A DNA stretch of 60,064 bases from Termitomyces sp. T153. Taxonomy: Eukaryota > Basidiomycota > Agaricomycetes > Agaricales > Lyophyllaceae. The notes under the pieces are model-generated. The model was not told the origin of the DNA, ran no database searches, and worked only from the letters and a program-made list of their open reading frames with translations. Each line of letters begins with the position of its first letter. Position 1 is the stretch's first letter. The stretch is taken from the NCBI GenBank assembly GCA_018296165.2, contig JACKQL020000194.1, positions 1 through 60,064 of the forward strand. The letters run 5' to 3'. The translations under genes and the position numbers were made by a program. Of this stretch, positions 10,268 through 21,015 are shown one piece after another.

Positions 10268-11062
10268 GGGAATTTTCATAGTTGTGAAGTATTGCAGATT
10301 GTTGTGGTCGGAGTAGACTTGAATGTGGTGTGGGAATCCCTCAAGGTAGGCCTGCCACTGATGGAAGGCTTCAATGATTGCAAGGAGTTCTTTGTTGTAG
10401 ATATTGTAGTTGAGCTCTGTGGGGATCATTGAATGGGTGTAGAAGGTGACAGGACAGAGATCCTTGCCTCTGGAGTCTGACTGGGAGAGTATTTTGGCGA
10501 TGGCATAGTCAGAGGCATTGCATTCAAGCACTATCAGTAGGAAGGGGTTGAAATGATGGAGGACTGGAGCAGAGGTGAAGGCCTTCTTGAGAAGGAGGAA
10601 TACATTTTGGCACTTGCTGTCCCAATCCCAAGGAGTGTCCTTCTGTGTGAGTTGGTTGAGGGGTTTGGTGATTCCAGAGTAGTTGTCAATGAATCGGCAA
10701 TAAAAGTCAGCAAACCCCAGAAATGACTGTACCTCCTTGACGTCTCATGGTGGGGGCCAGTTGAGTATGGTTTCAACCTTGGTGGGGTCCATGCATATGC
10801 CATTGGGGGTGACAATGACTCCGAGGTATTTGACCTCCATTATATGGAAGGAGCATTTCTTGGGTTTGGTGTGGAGATGGTACTCCCAGAGTTGTTCTAG
10901 AATGCAGTGGACATGCTCCAGATGCCCCTTGGGTGAGTTTGAGTAGATCAGTATGTTGTCCAGGTACACAATAGCAAAAATGTTGTTCATGTCATGAAAG
11001 ATGTTGTCCATGAAATACTAGAAGGTGGCAGAGGAATTAGTCATTCCAAAGGGCATTACTAG
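10268..11062 (-). pseudogene. Gypsy-1 reverse transcriptase end and RNase H fragment
   Basis: Continuation of the minus-strand Gypsy-1 pol gene interrupted by Gypsy-2 at 11062/21016. It reads FAIVYLDNILIY, so the YLDD box has become YLDN, then the thumb (KPKKCSFH, YLGVIVTPNG), then RNase H (ECNASDYAIA, YNKELLAIIEAFHQW, SDHNNLQYF), where it stops abruptly at Helitron D. Integrase, chromodomain and 3' LTR are missing. Frames are broken. ACTAG at 11058-11062 is the left copy of the Gypsy-2 target duplication. Confidence 0.88.
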
Positions 11063-11456
11063 TGTCACGACCCGCTCCCTAGACACTGCTCCCAACCCCT
11101 CCCGATTTCCCGTCTAACTCCCCTGAACCCTGCCCACACTTTCGTGCCCACACTGGATAACTCCGACGCTTCTCCAGCAAACCCCAATGGCAACTCCCTC
11201 TCCATAGCCATCAACACCCCCCTGAAACCTTCCCCCACCGTTCCTGGCCACGTCATACGTCCCTGACCCCCTACCCTAGTTTACCCGACCCGTCCCAGAG
11301 TATCACGACGTCCCCAGAGCGGCCGCGCCCCCAACTGATCCCATCAGAATACCACCGCGGCCCGACCTTGGAGTGTACCCGACACCCATCGACTCCGCAC
11401 AGCTCCGTCGACCCCCGCCACCATATCCGCCGCCCTCGGAGGTACCCAGTAGTCGG

Positions 11457-11463
11457 TATATAA
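11457..11463 (+). promoter_or_regulatory. LTR TATA box (TATATAA)
   Basis: TATATAA in a GC-rich LTR context. It is followed 32 bases later by AGTCTTGATATTA, whose complement is the primer site just past the LTR, which supports transcription starting near 11489. The matching box in the 3' LTR is near 20420, and related LTRs in the window keep TATATAA or a near variant at the same place. Confidence 0.8.
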
Positions 11464-11488
11464 GTCGTAGAATAACTCCTCAAACTTT

Positions 11489-11501
11489 AGTCTTGATATT
11501 A
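11489..11501 (+). promoter_or_regulatory. Predicted mRNA 5' end, complementary to primer site
   Basis: AGTCTTGATATTA, 32 bases past the TATA box, is the exact reverse complement of the 13 bases directly after the 5' LTR (12055-12067). In Tf1-type elements the first bases of the transcript pair with the primer binding site and are cut to give the primer. The transcription start is inferred from this pairing and the TATA spacing; it has not been mapped. Confidence 0.7.
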
Positions 11502-12054
11502 CATTTACCAGTTTCCTATGTTTTGTCTCTCGTCTCGTCTCTGTTTCTGTTTTTAAGTTTCGAATCTATCTTTTTTTCTCAGTCTCGTCTCGTCTCCGTC
11601 TCATCTTGACTGTACATATTTCCTTTGTTCCTCTAAAGTTCCCTTGCTCCCTACGTCAGTACGAACTCTGCGCATGCACCACGACCCAAACATTCTTACG
11701 ACAACTCCGAACCTTGCTACCCACTCGGCCCCAGAACCCATCAAGCCCTGGTAATCCCCTATCCAGCTCCAACCCCGCCCCCATCACCCGAGAAGCCTCC
11801 GCTTACCCCGCAATCTATTTGTGCGCCCACTAACTAGCCCTGACACCCGCCCTGGGTCAACAACCAGTACCTTTGGTCTTAGACTCCTCCGGACCATTCA
11901 GGACTTACTCGGGCCGCTCTCCCTAGGGACCCCCTCACAAGCTTTCCCCACCTCCGCTCCAACTCCGGACGCCTGGTTATAAGCGCAGGACATCGCGTCC
12001 GCCTAGTAAGGACTCGCCAGTGTACTGAGCCCCCATTGTCAGCGGAACCTGACA

Positions 12055-12067
12055 TAATATCAAGACT
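12055..12067 (+). other. Self-priming primer binding site
   Basis: TAATATCAAGACT begins at the first base after the CA end of the 5' LTR. I see no match to a common tRNA 3' end, but it is perfectly complementary to 11489-11501. The same 13-mer sits in the same position in Gypsy-1 (minus strand, 25281-25269), again complementary to that element's R region (25839-25851). Confidence 0.8.
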
Positions 12068-12086
12068 CCCCCTTACCCCGTTCTCA

Positions 12087-14252
12087 ATGTCTGCGTTTAA
12101 CCCCACGTACAACCCTGTCGGTTACCCAACCGACGCCTATGGCTGGCCCCTACTGGAAAATTCCTACGCCCCATTCTACCCGGGTCCCTTCGCGGACCAA
12201 TACGTGCCCCGTCATTGGACCCCTGACCCCAACCAGGCGTTCTACGCCCCCTCCATCAGCCAGGGAATACCCTTGGGCTGGCGCTGCCCTCCCACATTCC
12301 ATGCCAATGGCAACAACCCCCATATCAACCCCGGAGGATACTCCGCAGCACACCCCAACCCCGCCTACCTCCCCCCTGCCCATTACTATGCGTACCCAAT
12401 CCCCGCTGCAGCCCCAGTCCCTCCAGAGGCCATGGATAACTATTCCCTCCCCTGCCCACCGTTCGCTGCTCAAACCCCTCCTTCTCCTAGGCAGCAAAGG
12501 ATCGAAGCCTATGCTCAGCAACGCGATGAAGTCCTCCACTTCCTCTGCCTGTCCCCCACGGAATTTGCAAGGCGTACCCACACCCTCCTCACCAACCTAG
12601 GCTACCCCGACGCCTCCGCAACCCCCCCATCTTCTGTTCCCCATCAGCAGGAAGAACTCAATGTGGCCTCCAGCATCTTGAGGAACCTCAACCCTGCAGG
12701 GGGGTTGTTCGACCAACCCGCCGCCCACACCTTGGCTCTCTCCGCCTGGCCCCGGGCCAGCTCCGTGCCCAGCGCCTTCCAAACCTGGGACCAACCCGCT
12801 GCCCCTGAACTCTGTTCCCAACGACCGCCCCTACGCATCAACGACAACAACCAGACCCTCTCCTATATTGACGAGCCGGGCAACCCCGCCAACAAACATG
12901 CCCCGTGCAACGGGCCTCAATGAGACCAACCCCCCCACTTCAATCTCCACGCCCCTCGTATCAATGCCCTCCGCCCCGTCCCAACGCCCCAGTTCCCCCG
13001 CGACAGCCCATGGGCCCCGGGGGCCCCGACCCCCTTTTCCGTCAACCCCTCTCGTCCCGCCCGCCCGATTCCCTAATCCCCCCACCGACGCCAACTATTT
13101 TGGACCCCCAAACCCCGGAGGACCCCCTCCCCCTTGATGGGCCCCAGGACCCGCCCCGGGTAGTGTGGGTCAAAACCCCGGTGGAGGACCACCCAATGGC
13201 GGACCCCCAGGAGGATGGGGCCTGGCGATGGACAACTTTCCCCCCCAGCGCGGAAACAGAAATCACTACTACTACTACTACAACGCCAGACCCCCACCTC
13301 GAACTCAAAATTCACAGGACAATACCTGCGATGCACTGGCCCGGGAGGGTAAGCTCAACATCCAGAAGCCCGAACCCTTCACCGGCTGCAACCCTCGGAA
13401 GTGGCGAATCTTCCTGACCCAGTGTTTAACTATGTTTCAAGCTAAGCCCATCACTTTTCAGCTTGAGAGCTCACGAGTAGCCTTTGCCGCATCATACTTA
13501 CAGGGCATCACCTTCGACCACTACACTGCGCTACTCCGGTTCGACCCAAACAATCCCATACTCTCCAATTGGCTCGCTTTCACCCAAGAGTTCTCGAGTA
13601 AGTTTGGCGTCTTTGACACCATAGCAGAGGCGGAGGAAAATCTCTTCAACCTCCAAATGCGCGACAATGAACGCTTCACGACCTTCATCGTACGATTCGA
13701 ACGAGAGGCCTACGAGACTGGCTGGAATTACAATGCCCTCGGTTTGCCCTCCGTCGTGCCCTACCCCAATGGATCAAGGACGTCCTTTGCCTCGCGCCCA
13801 AACAAACCACCTACGACGGGTACAAGGTGCTCGTTACCCAGGTCGACCAACGTTACTGGGAAGACCGCAGCGAAAACACGGCGCCCCGGACCTCTTGGAA
13901 CACCTCTGGTAACACCAACTGGCAGGCCGGAGCAACCAATGGCATCCGATCCTCAATCCCCGCTAACCCTGCTAACCCCGCACCCCGCTTCCCTCCGGGC
14001 CGAGGAGTCCCCAACACTAACCGACCCCCGGGGCAGCGCCCACCTGCCCAGCTCAACGCCGCCGACCTCCATGACACCCCAGTACCCCTGGATACCAACC
14101 CCGACAATCGCGACGACATCCTTTATTCGCAGTGTGAGCAGGGACACTTTATTTGCAGTTGTCCTAAACGACAGGTGATGGGACGTGCCATGTGGACAAT
14201 CAACGGAGAGGACTGTAACTACCAGTTCACGGAAAACAAGTTGGCGGTTTAG
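12087..14252 (+). pseudogene. Gypsy-2 gag (frameshifted, internal deletion)
   Basis: Starts MSAFNPTYNP, as in Gypsy-1 (MSAYNPTYNS). A Pro/Tyr-rich N-terminus is followed by a capsid-like core (WRIFLTQCLTMFQAKP to FEREAYETGWNYNAL, 13400-13740) and a region ending in a poor zinc knuckle (SQCEQGHFICSC, one Cys apparently Tyr). The frame changes in C-runs at about 12920-13070 and by one base near 13739, where RFALRRALP resumes. Relative to Gypsy-1 it lacks about 85 codons after LLTNLGYPDA (near 12620), including the WADQLLNF region. Gag would package the element RNA; this copy cannot make it intact. Confidence 0.85.
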
Positions 14253-14323
14253 GTCTGGAAGACGCACTAGACCACGGACCATATCCCGACGTCTTCTCCG
14301 CCCCAGCCACACTCCTCCACGCA

Positions 14324-17300
14324 ATGATACTCGCCCCGGATAACCCCCCAGCACACCTCCCCTCCCACTCCTCCACAAACCTCCTCCTCCACACCACTCT
14401 CCCCTTCACCAACAAACCCGTCCCTACACTAGTCAACAGCGGCGCCACCAATAACTTCGTTGACGAATCCCTGGCGGCGCTTGCCCCACAACCCCTCCGC
14501 CACCTCCCCGCCCCGATCCCCCTCAAACTCTTTGACGGAGACTCTACCCCAGCGGGAGACATCACTCATTGCCTAGAAACGACCCTGACCTTTGCCGACA
14601 GACAACAGCAAGAACTCCGACTACTCGTCACAAAATTACACCCCTCTGCCCCCATTGTCTTAGGGTTCTCATGGCTCCGCTCCACCAATCCCTGCTTCGA
14701 TTGGCCCAGTCTCACCCTATGCCTCGACCAGGACAACCCCACCGACTCCGGACTGGTACCCTTCAATGTCTCACCCCCCTCCGAGAACTCCGAGACCACG
14801 ATCAACCAACCCCGGACCCCGCCGCAACTTTGCTCTAGGTCTGCACGATCGTTTGTCATCTATGTCCGACTTGGCAGCTTGCTCAAGGTACTTCCCGCCC
14901 TCATAGACAGCGGCGCCTCTGGTGTCTTCATCAGCAACCAACTCGACCTCCGACGCAACGACCTCAACAAACCCCTTGAGCTCCAACTCTTTGACGGGAG
15001 CCCTGCCACAACAAGAATCACGCAGTACCACGACAACACCCTCACCCTCAATAACGACCTGCAGTTCCAGGCCTGACTCCTTGTTACCCAACTACCCCCG
15101 TCAACCCCGATCGTGCTCAGACTCCCATGGCTGCGAGACGTCAATCCCGACATCAACTGGAAGAACCTCACCATGCAATTCCCCGGCCCCAAAGCAAGCT
15201 TAGCAGCTGCCATCCACCTCCGCTTCCAGTCTATCCCTGATCTCAATGTCACCCCGGACCCGACTGCTACACCTACGGTACCCAACCCCGTTGACTCCGG
15301 AAACCTTGACATTAAAATCATTGGCGCCATCCCCTTCGCGCGCCTCCTACGAGAAGGTACCCCCGCCTTCCAGTTGCAAGTCATGCCCGCCCTACCCAAG
15401 GAATACCTCTGCATGGGGACTACCACGCCAGAAAACAAGACGGAGGAACAGATCCTATCTGAAGTAGTTCCCCTGGAGTATCATGAGTTTGCTGATGTGT
15501 TCTCCGAAGGAAGTGCCAAGGAACTCCCTCCGCACCGCTCCTACGACCACCAGATCGACCTTGAAGAAGGTACCTCACCCCCGTTTGGCAAGATCTACAA
15601 CATGTCCAAAATCGAGCTCCAGGCCCTGAAGGAATACCTCAACGACATGCTTGGCAAAGGTTTCATACGTCCCTCGATCTCTGCAGCTGGCGCCCTGGTT
15701 CTGTTTGCCAAGAAAAAAGACGGATCCCTCCGACTCTGTGTGGACTATCGGGGACTCAACAAAGTCACCAAAAAGAACCAGTACCCCCTCCCCTTAATCA
15801 GAGACCTTGTTGATCGCCTTCGCAGCGCCAAGATTTACACAAAAATCGACCTTCGTTCCGGCTACAACAACGTCCGGATCGCCCCAGGACATGAATGGAA
15901 GACCGCCTTTCGCACCCGCTACGGCCTCTTTGAGTATCTCGTAATGCCCTTTGGAATGACTAACTCCCCCGCCACCTTCCAGTACTTCATGAACGACATC
16001 TTCCACGACATGAACAACGTCTTTGTCATTGTATATTTGGACGATATCCTGATCTACTTGAATTTGCCGGCGGAGCATTTGGAGCACGTCCGCCATGTCC
16101 TGGAACAACTCCGAGAGTATCACCTTCATGCTAAACCCAAAAAGTGCTCATTCCACACAGCGGAAGTCGAATATCTCGGGGTCATCGTCACCCCCAACGG
16201 TGTGCGCATGGACCCCACCAAGGTCGACGCAATACTCAACTGGCCCTCCCCACGGAATGTCAAGGAGGTACAGTCATTCTTGGGGTTTGCTAACTTCTAT
16301 CGCCGCTTCATCGACAACTACTCCAGGATCACCAAACCCCTCAACCGACTCACATGGAAGGACACCCCTTGGGATTGGGACAGCAAGTGCCAGAGCGTAT
16401 TCCTCCTCCTGAAGAAGGCCTTCACCTCCGCTCTGGTCCTCCGCCATTTTGACCCCTCCCTACCGATCGTGCTCGAATGTGACGCCTCCGACTACGCTAT
16501 CGCTGGGATACTCTCCCAGTCGAACTCGGGGGGCAAGGATCTCCGCCCCATCACCTTCTACACCCGATCAATGATCCCAGCGGAACTCAACTACGACATT
16601 TACAACAAGGAACTCCTCGTGATCGTCAAAGCCTTTCATCAGTGGTGGGCCTACCTCGAGGGGTCCCCGCACCGCATCCAAGTCTACTCCGATCACAACA
16701 ACCTGCAATATTTCACGACCACGAAACAGCTCAGCTGCCGCCAGGCTCGATGGTCCGAAACCCTTTCGGAGTACGATTTTACTATTCACTACCGCCCCGG
16801 GCGACTCGGTGCAAAGCCCGATGCCCTCACTCAGAGACCCGACGTGTATCCAAAGAAATCATTTGAAACCAAACAAAATGCATTCAACCATTGAGTGGTA
16901 ATCCCACCCAAACATCTACATGCTGTGCTGATTTTAAACAAAGAAGGAATCCTCCAGCAAATCAGGAATTCACCCCCGGACCCCTTCTTCAACCAGCACG
17001 ACCCCCGCAACAACCCCAATGAGTCAAGCATAGACAACCCCTTTTTGCTATCTCCGGACCACTGCCTCCTGCTCCGGAGTGGACAAATCTATGCCCTGGA
17101 CCACAAGTCCATTTGCCTTGACATACTCCGGCAGCACCACGATCACAAACTCTGGGGGCACCCAGGAATTTGTAAGACCCTTCAACTCATCTCCCGGACT
17201 TATTTTTGGCCAGGAATGAAGAAGGATGTCACGCAATACGTAAGAGCCTGCAAACCCTGCCTATGGGCCAAAGTACCCCACCATCGCCCCCACGGATTAC

Positions 17301-18385
17301 TGAAACCCCTCCCCATCAGTTGCCGCCCCTGGTCTTCAATATTGATGGATCATATTGTCAAACTCCCCGACTCCGAAGGTTTTGACGCAATCCTCGTCGT
17401 CGTCTGCTGCCTTACTAAACAAGCCCTCTTTATTCCCTGCCACACCACTGACACCGCCCCGGATTTCGCCAAACTATTTCTAGAACACGTATTCTCCAAA
17501 CACGGACTTCCTGATGACATCGTCTCCAACTGCAGACCCCTATTCGTATCTCATTTTTGGCAATCGCTGTGCAAGGCGCTCGAGATCAAAACCAGCCTCT
17601 CTACCGCCTACCACCCAGAAACCGACAGACAAACCGAGCACGTAAACCAGACATTAGAACAGTATCTTTGCCTCTACGTTAACTATTTACAGAACGACTG
17701 GGCGCAGAGCTTCCCCTCGCTGAATTCACCTACAACAACACGCCTCACTCTGCCACCGGAGTTTCCCCCTTTTACGCCAACAAGGGCTACAATCCTCGAC
17801 TCACGCTGTCCCTCAAAGACATCCCTTCCCACGTTGCCCACAAAGTTGCCAAGGACCTCTGATCCCTCCACCAATTCCTCAGGGACGAGATCGACACCGC
17901 CAACCAAGCCTACTCCAAGCACGCCAACCCCCGACTGGCCCCCCGGCACCCTGGTCTGGCTCGACTGACAAAATCTTAAGACCTGGAGGCCTTCCATCAA
18001 ACTCGACCACAAACGCCTCGGCCCATTCAAGATCCTCCAGAAGGTCTCCACCCACGCTTACAAGCTTGACCTGCCTCCGGGCCTGAAGGGCCTCCACCCT
18101 GTGTTCCACATTCGACTCCTTGAAAGGCACGCTCCAGACCCCTTCCCCGGCCAACGCCCCAGCCGACTGCCCCCCGTCAAAGTCGAGGACGAGTATCACT
18201 ACGAGGTCGACGAGATCCTCGACTCCCGGATAGTTCGCGGCCAACTCCAGTACTTGGTCCACTGGAAAGGCTACAGACCTGAGGACAACACGTGGGAACC
18301 CCAAAAGAACCTCGACAGAGCCCCCGACAAACTCTGGGACTTCCACCGACGAAATCCCGCCAAGCCCCAGAACCCCCAGGACTGA
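14324..18385 (+). pseudogene. Gypsy-2 pol: PR-PR-RT-RNase H-integrase-chromodomain
   Basis: One frame throughout, broken by TGA at 15074-15076 (Trp in Gypsy-1) and 16892-16894, a local frameshift at about 17715-17935, and a stop after VWLD at 17966-17968. Domains: retropepsin-like 1 (VNSGATNNFVD, about 14390-14745; Asn replaces the catalytic Asp); retropepsin-like 2 (IDSGASGVFIS, about 14860-15200); reverse transcriptase with VYLDDILIY near 16030; RNase H (CDASDYAIAGIL); integrase zinc finger (LWGHPG, ACKPCLWAK); catalytic core with VSNCRPLF at 17525-17540, where the second Asp is Asn; and a C-terminal chromodomain ([27 protein letters not shown]). Chromodomains steer insertion toward marked chromatin in this class. 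pol is -1 relative to the end of gag. Not functional as it stands. Confidence 0.93.
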
Positions 18386-18613
18386 CCCAACACAGATGGC
18401 AATAGTGGGTGTAACCCCCGCCTCTGGGTTCACCAGGGATTCAACTCCCACCAGTACTTTCCTATGTGTTTTCACTTACTCCTCTCCTCGCTCTATCTGA
18501 AACTTCCCACACTCAGCAGAAGGACCAGAAACTGTATAGAAACAAGCGGTGTACATATATATATCGAACAAGAAGGGGCAGAGAACAAGTCAACAATGGG
18601 GTCTGAGTTCCCC

Positions 18614-19811
18614 TCACTCCCCCTCCTCCCCCGGCCCTAACTCCACTACCCTTCCCACTATGAACACCTCCAACTGTGCCACTACTGCCGCCAGAACCTC
18701 AGGTTGCCTGGGAAGCAGTTCCCCCACGTCCGTCGCCATCTCCCACCACGCCCCGGGATCTGCCGTCGCCCTCCGCCGATGCCCTGCCAACAGACGCCCC
18801 ATCTGCGTAACCCCTTGACCCAACTCCGGCGGAAGGTCCCCGGGCATTCTCGCCAACCCATCATGGATGGACCCCAGCGCTGCCAACACTCCGTCGAGAA
18901 GGATGCGATGCTCCCTGGCCCAGTCTATGGAAACTGAATCAGTGCTTAGGAGATGAAAGCAGGGAAACCACTCACGAAGCACTCCTCACCGGCCCAAGGC
19001 CGCCTTGTTGGCAAGCCATTCCTCCCGCCGCTGCGCCCTCTCTGCTGCCGCCTGGACTTCCTCAGCGCTGGAACCCTGCTGGGTCTCCCGCACCCCTGAG
19101 CCTCCTGCCTGCTGCGTCACCACCACCTCCGCCCATGCCTGCAAATGCACCGTCCACACCTCCAACTTCTGCAGATGAGACAATCGCTCCGCGGCAGTCC
19201 CGATGGCGATGTCCTTGTCTTTCCATGCCAAGTCCTGTTCTCTCCGAACCCCGTCCAACTCCCGTCGAGCCCCGTCCCTCTCCTCCCGTACCCCCAATGC
19301 AGGTTCCTCAAATTCACACTGCTCCCCTCGTCGGGTACAAGACGCACACTGCAGGGGCATGTTGGTCCGGGAAACATGAAGCTAAGTAGCCACTCACTGG
19401 GGCCGCCGCCTGACACCACTCAAGGGTGGGGGGACCCCTCGCCCGACCCACCGCCTCGGCAAACTGCTCTAGCGTCACCTCCGCCTGTACCACCCTCGAA
19501 CCCTCTGGGACAAGCTGGACCACCCCCGGACAAATGCCAGACTTGGAGCACGTAGAAGGGGCCATGCCCGCCAGTGGCTGCATCGCATCCGCACCAGACG
19601 GTGGCCCTGAGGGACCAGCCACAGCCGCGGACAACTCTGCGAAGGGACAATCAGTATTCTGGGGTACATGAGACAGACCGCACTCACGACTACGGTACAT
19701 TGCCTCGACCCGACGGCGATCTCAGCGACCCTCTGAATCTTTGGAAGACGACAGCTGGGATGGCGGGGATGGCAACCTAGATGCTGTGGAAGAATAAGCT
19801 GAAGAAGACAT
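18614..19811 (-). pseudogene. Antisense spliced gene inside Gypsy-2 (Cys-cluster/coiled-coil protein)
   Basis: Read on the minus strand with three GT-AG introns: exons 19811-19688, 19636-19398, 19348-18976 and 18924-18614; introns of 51, 49 and 51 nt, the first with an ACTGAT branch-like site. The exons sum to 1,047 nt and join in frame to 348 codons plus stop. Two in-frame TGAs (19722-19724 and 18986-18988) sit in Arg-rich contexts where CGA fits, so this copy is slightly decayed. The protein starts MSSSAYSSTASRLPS, has a Cys cluster (WCQAAAP then CASCTRRGEQCEF), a long charged helical region (ERDGARRELDGVRREQD) and a C-terminal AREHRILLDGVLAAL block. I do not recognise a named family. The Cys cluster faintly recalls fungal zinc-cluster proteins, without proof. 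The gene lies between the pol stop and the 3' LTR. Confidence 0.7.
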
Positions 19812-19848
19812 TACAACAAGCTGGGGGACCCCCGGGTGCGTCCACCCC

Positions 19849-19857
19849 TTTTAATAA
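19849..19857 (-). promoter_or_regulatory. TATA-like box for the antisense gene
   Basis: Minus strand TTATTAAAA, 38-46 bases before the antisense ATG at 19811, in otherwise GC-rich sequence. The spacing would put a transcript start just before the ATG. It supports the idea that the antisense gene has its own promoter rather than relying on the LTR. Confidence 0.45.
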
Positions 19858-20011
19858 CTTAGGAAGGGGCCCCTGACAAATGGCGGCCGCACCTCGACTT
19901 CCTTCCCCATGCCGCCGCCACTCGCTGCGGTTTGATCAATATTGATCAACTTTGATTCCCATGCCCTACCGATCCCCGACTCGCTCCCCGCGTCTCGAGG
20001 GTCTCAACGCT

Positions 20012-20024
20012 GAAGGGGGGGTGA
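20012..20024 (+). other. Gypsy-2 polypurine tract
   Basis: GAAGGGGGGGTGA directly precedes the 3' LTR (TGTCACAACCC). A purine run at this place is the RNase H-resistant primer for plus-strand DNA synthesis in LTR retrotransposons. Confidence 0.85.
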
Positions 20025-21015
20025 TGTCACAACCCGCTCCCTAGACACTGCTCCCAACCCCTCCCGATTTCCCGTCTAACTCCCCTGAACCCCGCCCACA
20101 CTTTTGCGCCCACACTGGATAACTCCGATGCTTCTCCGGCAAACCCCGACGGCAACTCCCTCTCCGTAGCCATCAACACCCCCCTGAAACCTTCCCCCAC
20201 CGTTCCTGGCCACGTCATACGTCCCCAACCCCCTACCCTAGTTTACCCGACCCGTCCTGGAGTATCACGACGTCCCCAGAGCGGCCGCGCCCCAAACTGA
20301 TCCCATCAGAATACTGCCGTGGCCCAACCTTGGATTGTACCCAACACCTGTCGACTCCGCACAGCTCCGTCGACCCCCGCCACCATATCCGCCGCCCTCC
20401 GAGGTACCCAGTAGTCAGTATATAAGTCATAGAATAACTCCTCGAACTTTAGTCTTGATATTACATTTACCGGTTTCCTATGTTTCGTCTCTCGTCTCGT
20501 CTCTATTCCTGTTTTTAAGTTTCGAATCTATCTTTTTTCTCAGTCTCGTCTCGTCTCCATCTCGTCTTGACTGTACATATTTCCTTTGTTCCTCTAAGGT
20601 TCCCTTGCTCCCTACGTCAGTATGAACTCCGCGCATGCGCCACGACCCGAACATTCTTACGACAACTCCAAACCTTGCTACCCGCTTGGCCCCAGAACCC
20701 ATCAAGCCCTGGTAATCCCCTATCCAGCTCCGACCCCGCCCCCATCACCCGAGAAGCCTCCGCTTACCCCGCAATCTATTTGTGCGCCCACAAACTAGCC
20801 CTGACACCCACCCTGGGTCAACAACCAGTACCTTTGGTCTTAGACTCCTCCGGACCATTCAGGACTTACTTGGGCCGCTCTTCCTAGGAACCCCCTTGCA
20901 AGCTTTCCCCACCTCTGCTCCAACTCCGGACGCCTGGTTATAAGCGCAGGACATCACGTCCACCTAGTAAGGACTCGCCAGTGTACTGAGCCCCCGTCGT
21001 CAGCGGAACCTGACA
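20025..21015 (+). repeat. Gypsy-2 3' LTR
   Basis: 991 bp, TGTCACAACCCGCTCC to GGAACCTGACA, aligned with 11063-12054. The differences from the 5' LTR are largely C/T and G/A, many at CpG sites, on both copies. It is followed by the target duplication ACTAG and then Gypsy-1 sequence. Confidence 0.96.

Larger units (their letters stand above)
11063..12054 (+). repeat. Gypsy-2 5' LTR
   Basis: 992 bp, starting TGTCACGACCCGCTCC and ending GCGGAACCTGACA. It aligns along its length with 20025-21015. U3 ends with a TATA box at 11457. The R region contains CT-rich runs with GTCTCGTCTCGTCTC. The same LTR family appears, CpG-depleted, at 25282-26324, 26845-27978 and 28776-29470. Confidence 0.96.
11063..21015 (+). 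mobile_element. Gypsy-2: nested chromodomain LTR retrotransposon (Tf1-like priming)
   Basis: A 9,953-bp element with two LTRs (992 and 991 bp), TG...CA ends and the 5-bp target duplication ACTAG (11058-11062 and 21016-21020), inserted in the reverse transcriptase of Gypsy-1. Order: 5' LTR, self-complementary primer site, gag, two retropepsin-like domains, reverse transcriptase, RNase H, integrase with chromodomain, an antisense gene, polypurine tract, 3' LTR. It is CpG-rich unlike its surroundings. The LTRs differ at about 30 places in their first ~460 bp, mostly transitions, so it is not brand new. gag and pol carry frameshifts and stops, and the integrase has lost a catalytic Asp, so this copy is not autonomous. 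Confidence 0.95.

Noticed and set aside
11373..11609. Reading frames within the LTRs
   Set aside because: Open only because of CT-rich GC-rich composition; they cross the TATA box and the predicted transcript start and are not shared in frame by the other LTRs.
13070..13740. Programmed frameshifting within Gypsy-2 gag
   Set aside because: The changes lie in C-runs or are single-base losses away from a slippery heptamer, and Gypsy-1 frames do not shift at the same points. Mutation is the simpler reading.
17683..18475. Minus-strand frames opposite the Gypsy-2 integrase and chromodomain
   Set aside because: Shadows of GC-rich pol sequence: no start context, no introns, and they stop short of the real antisense gene.
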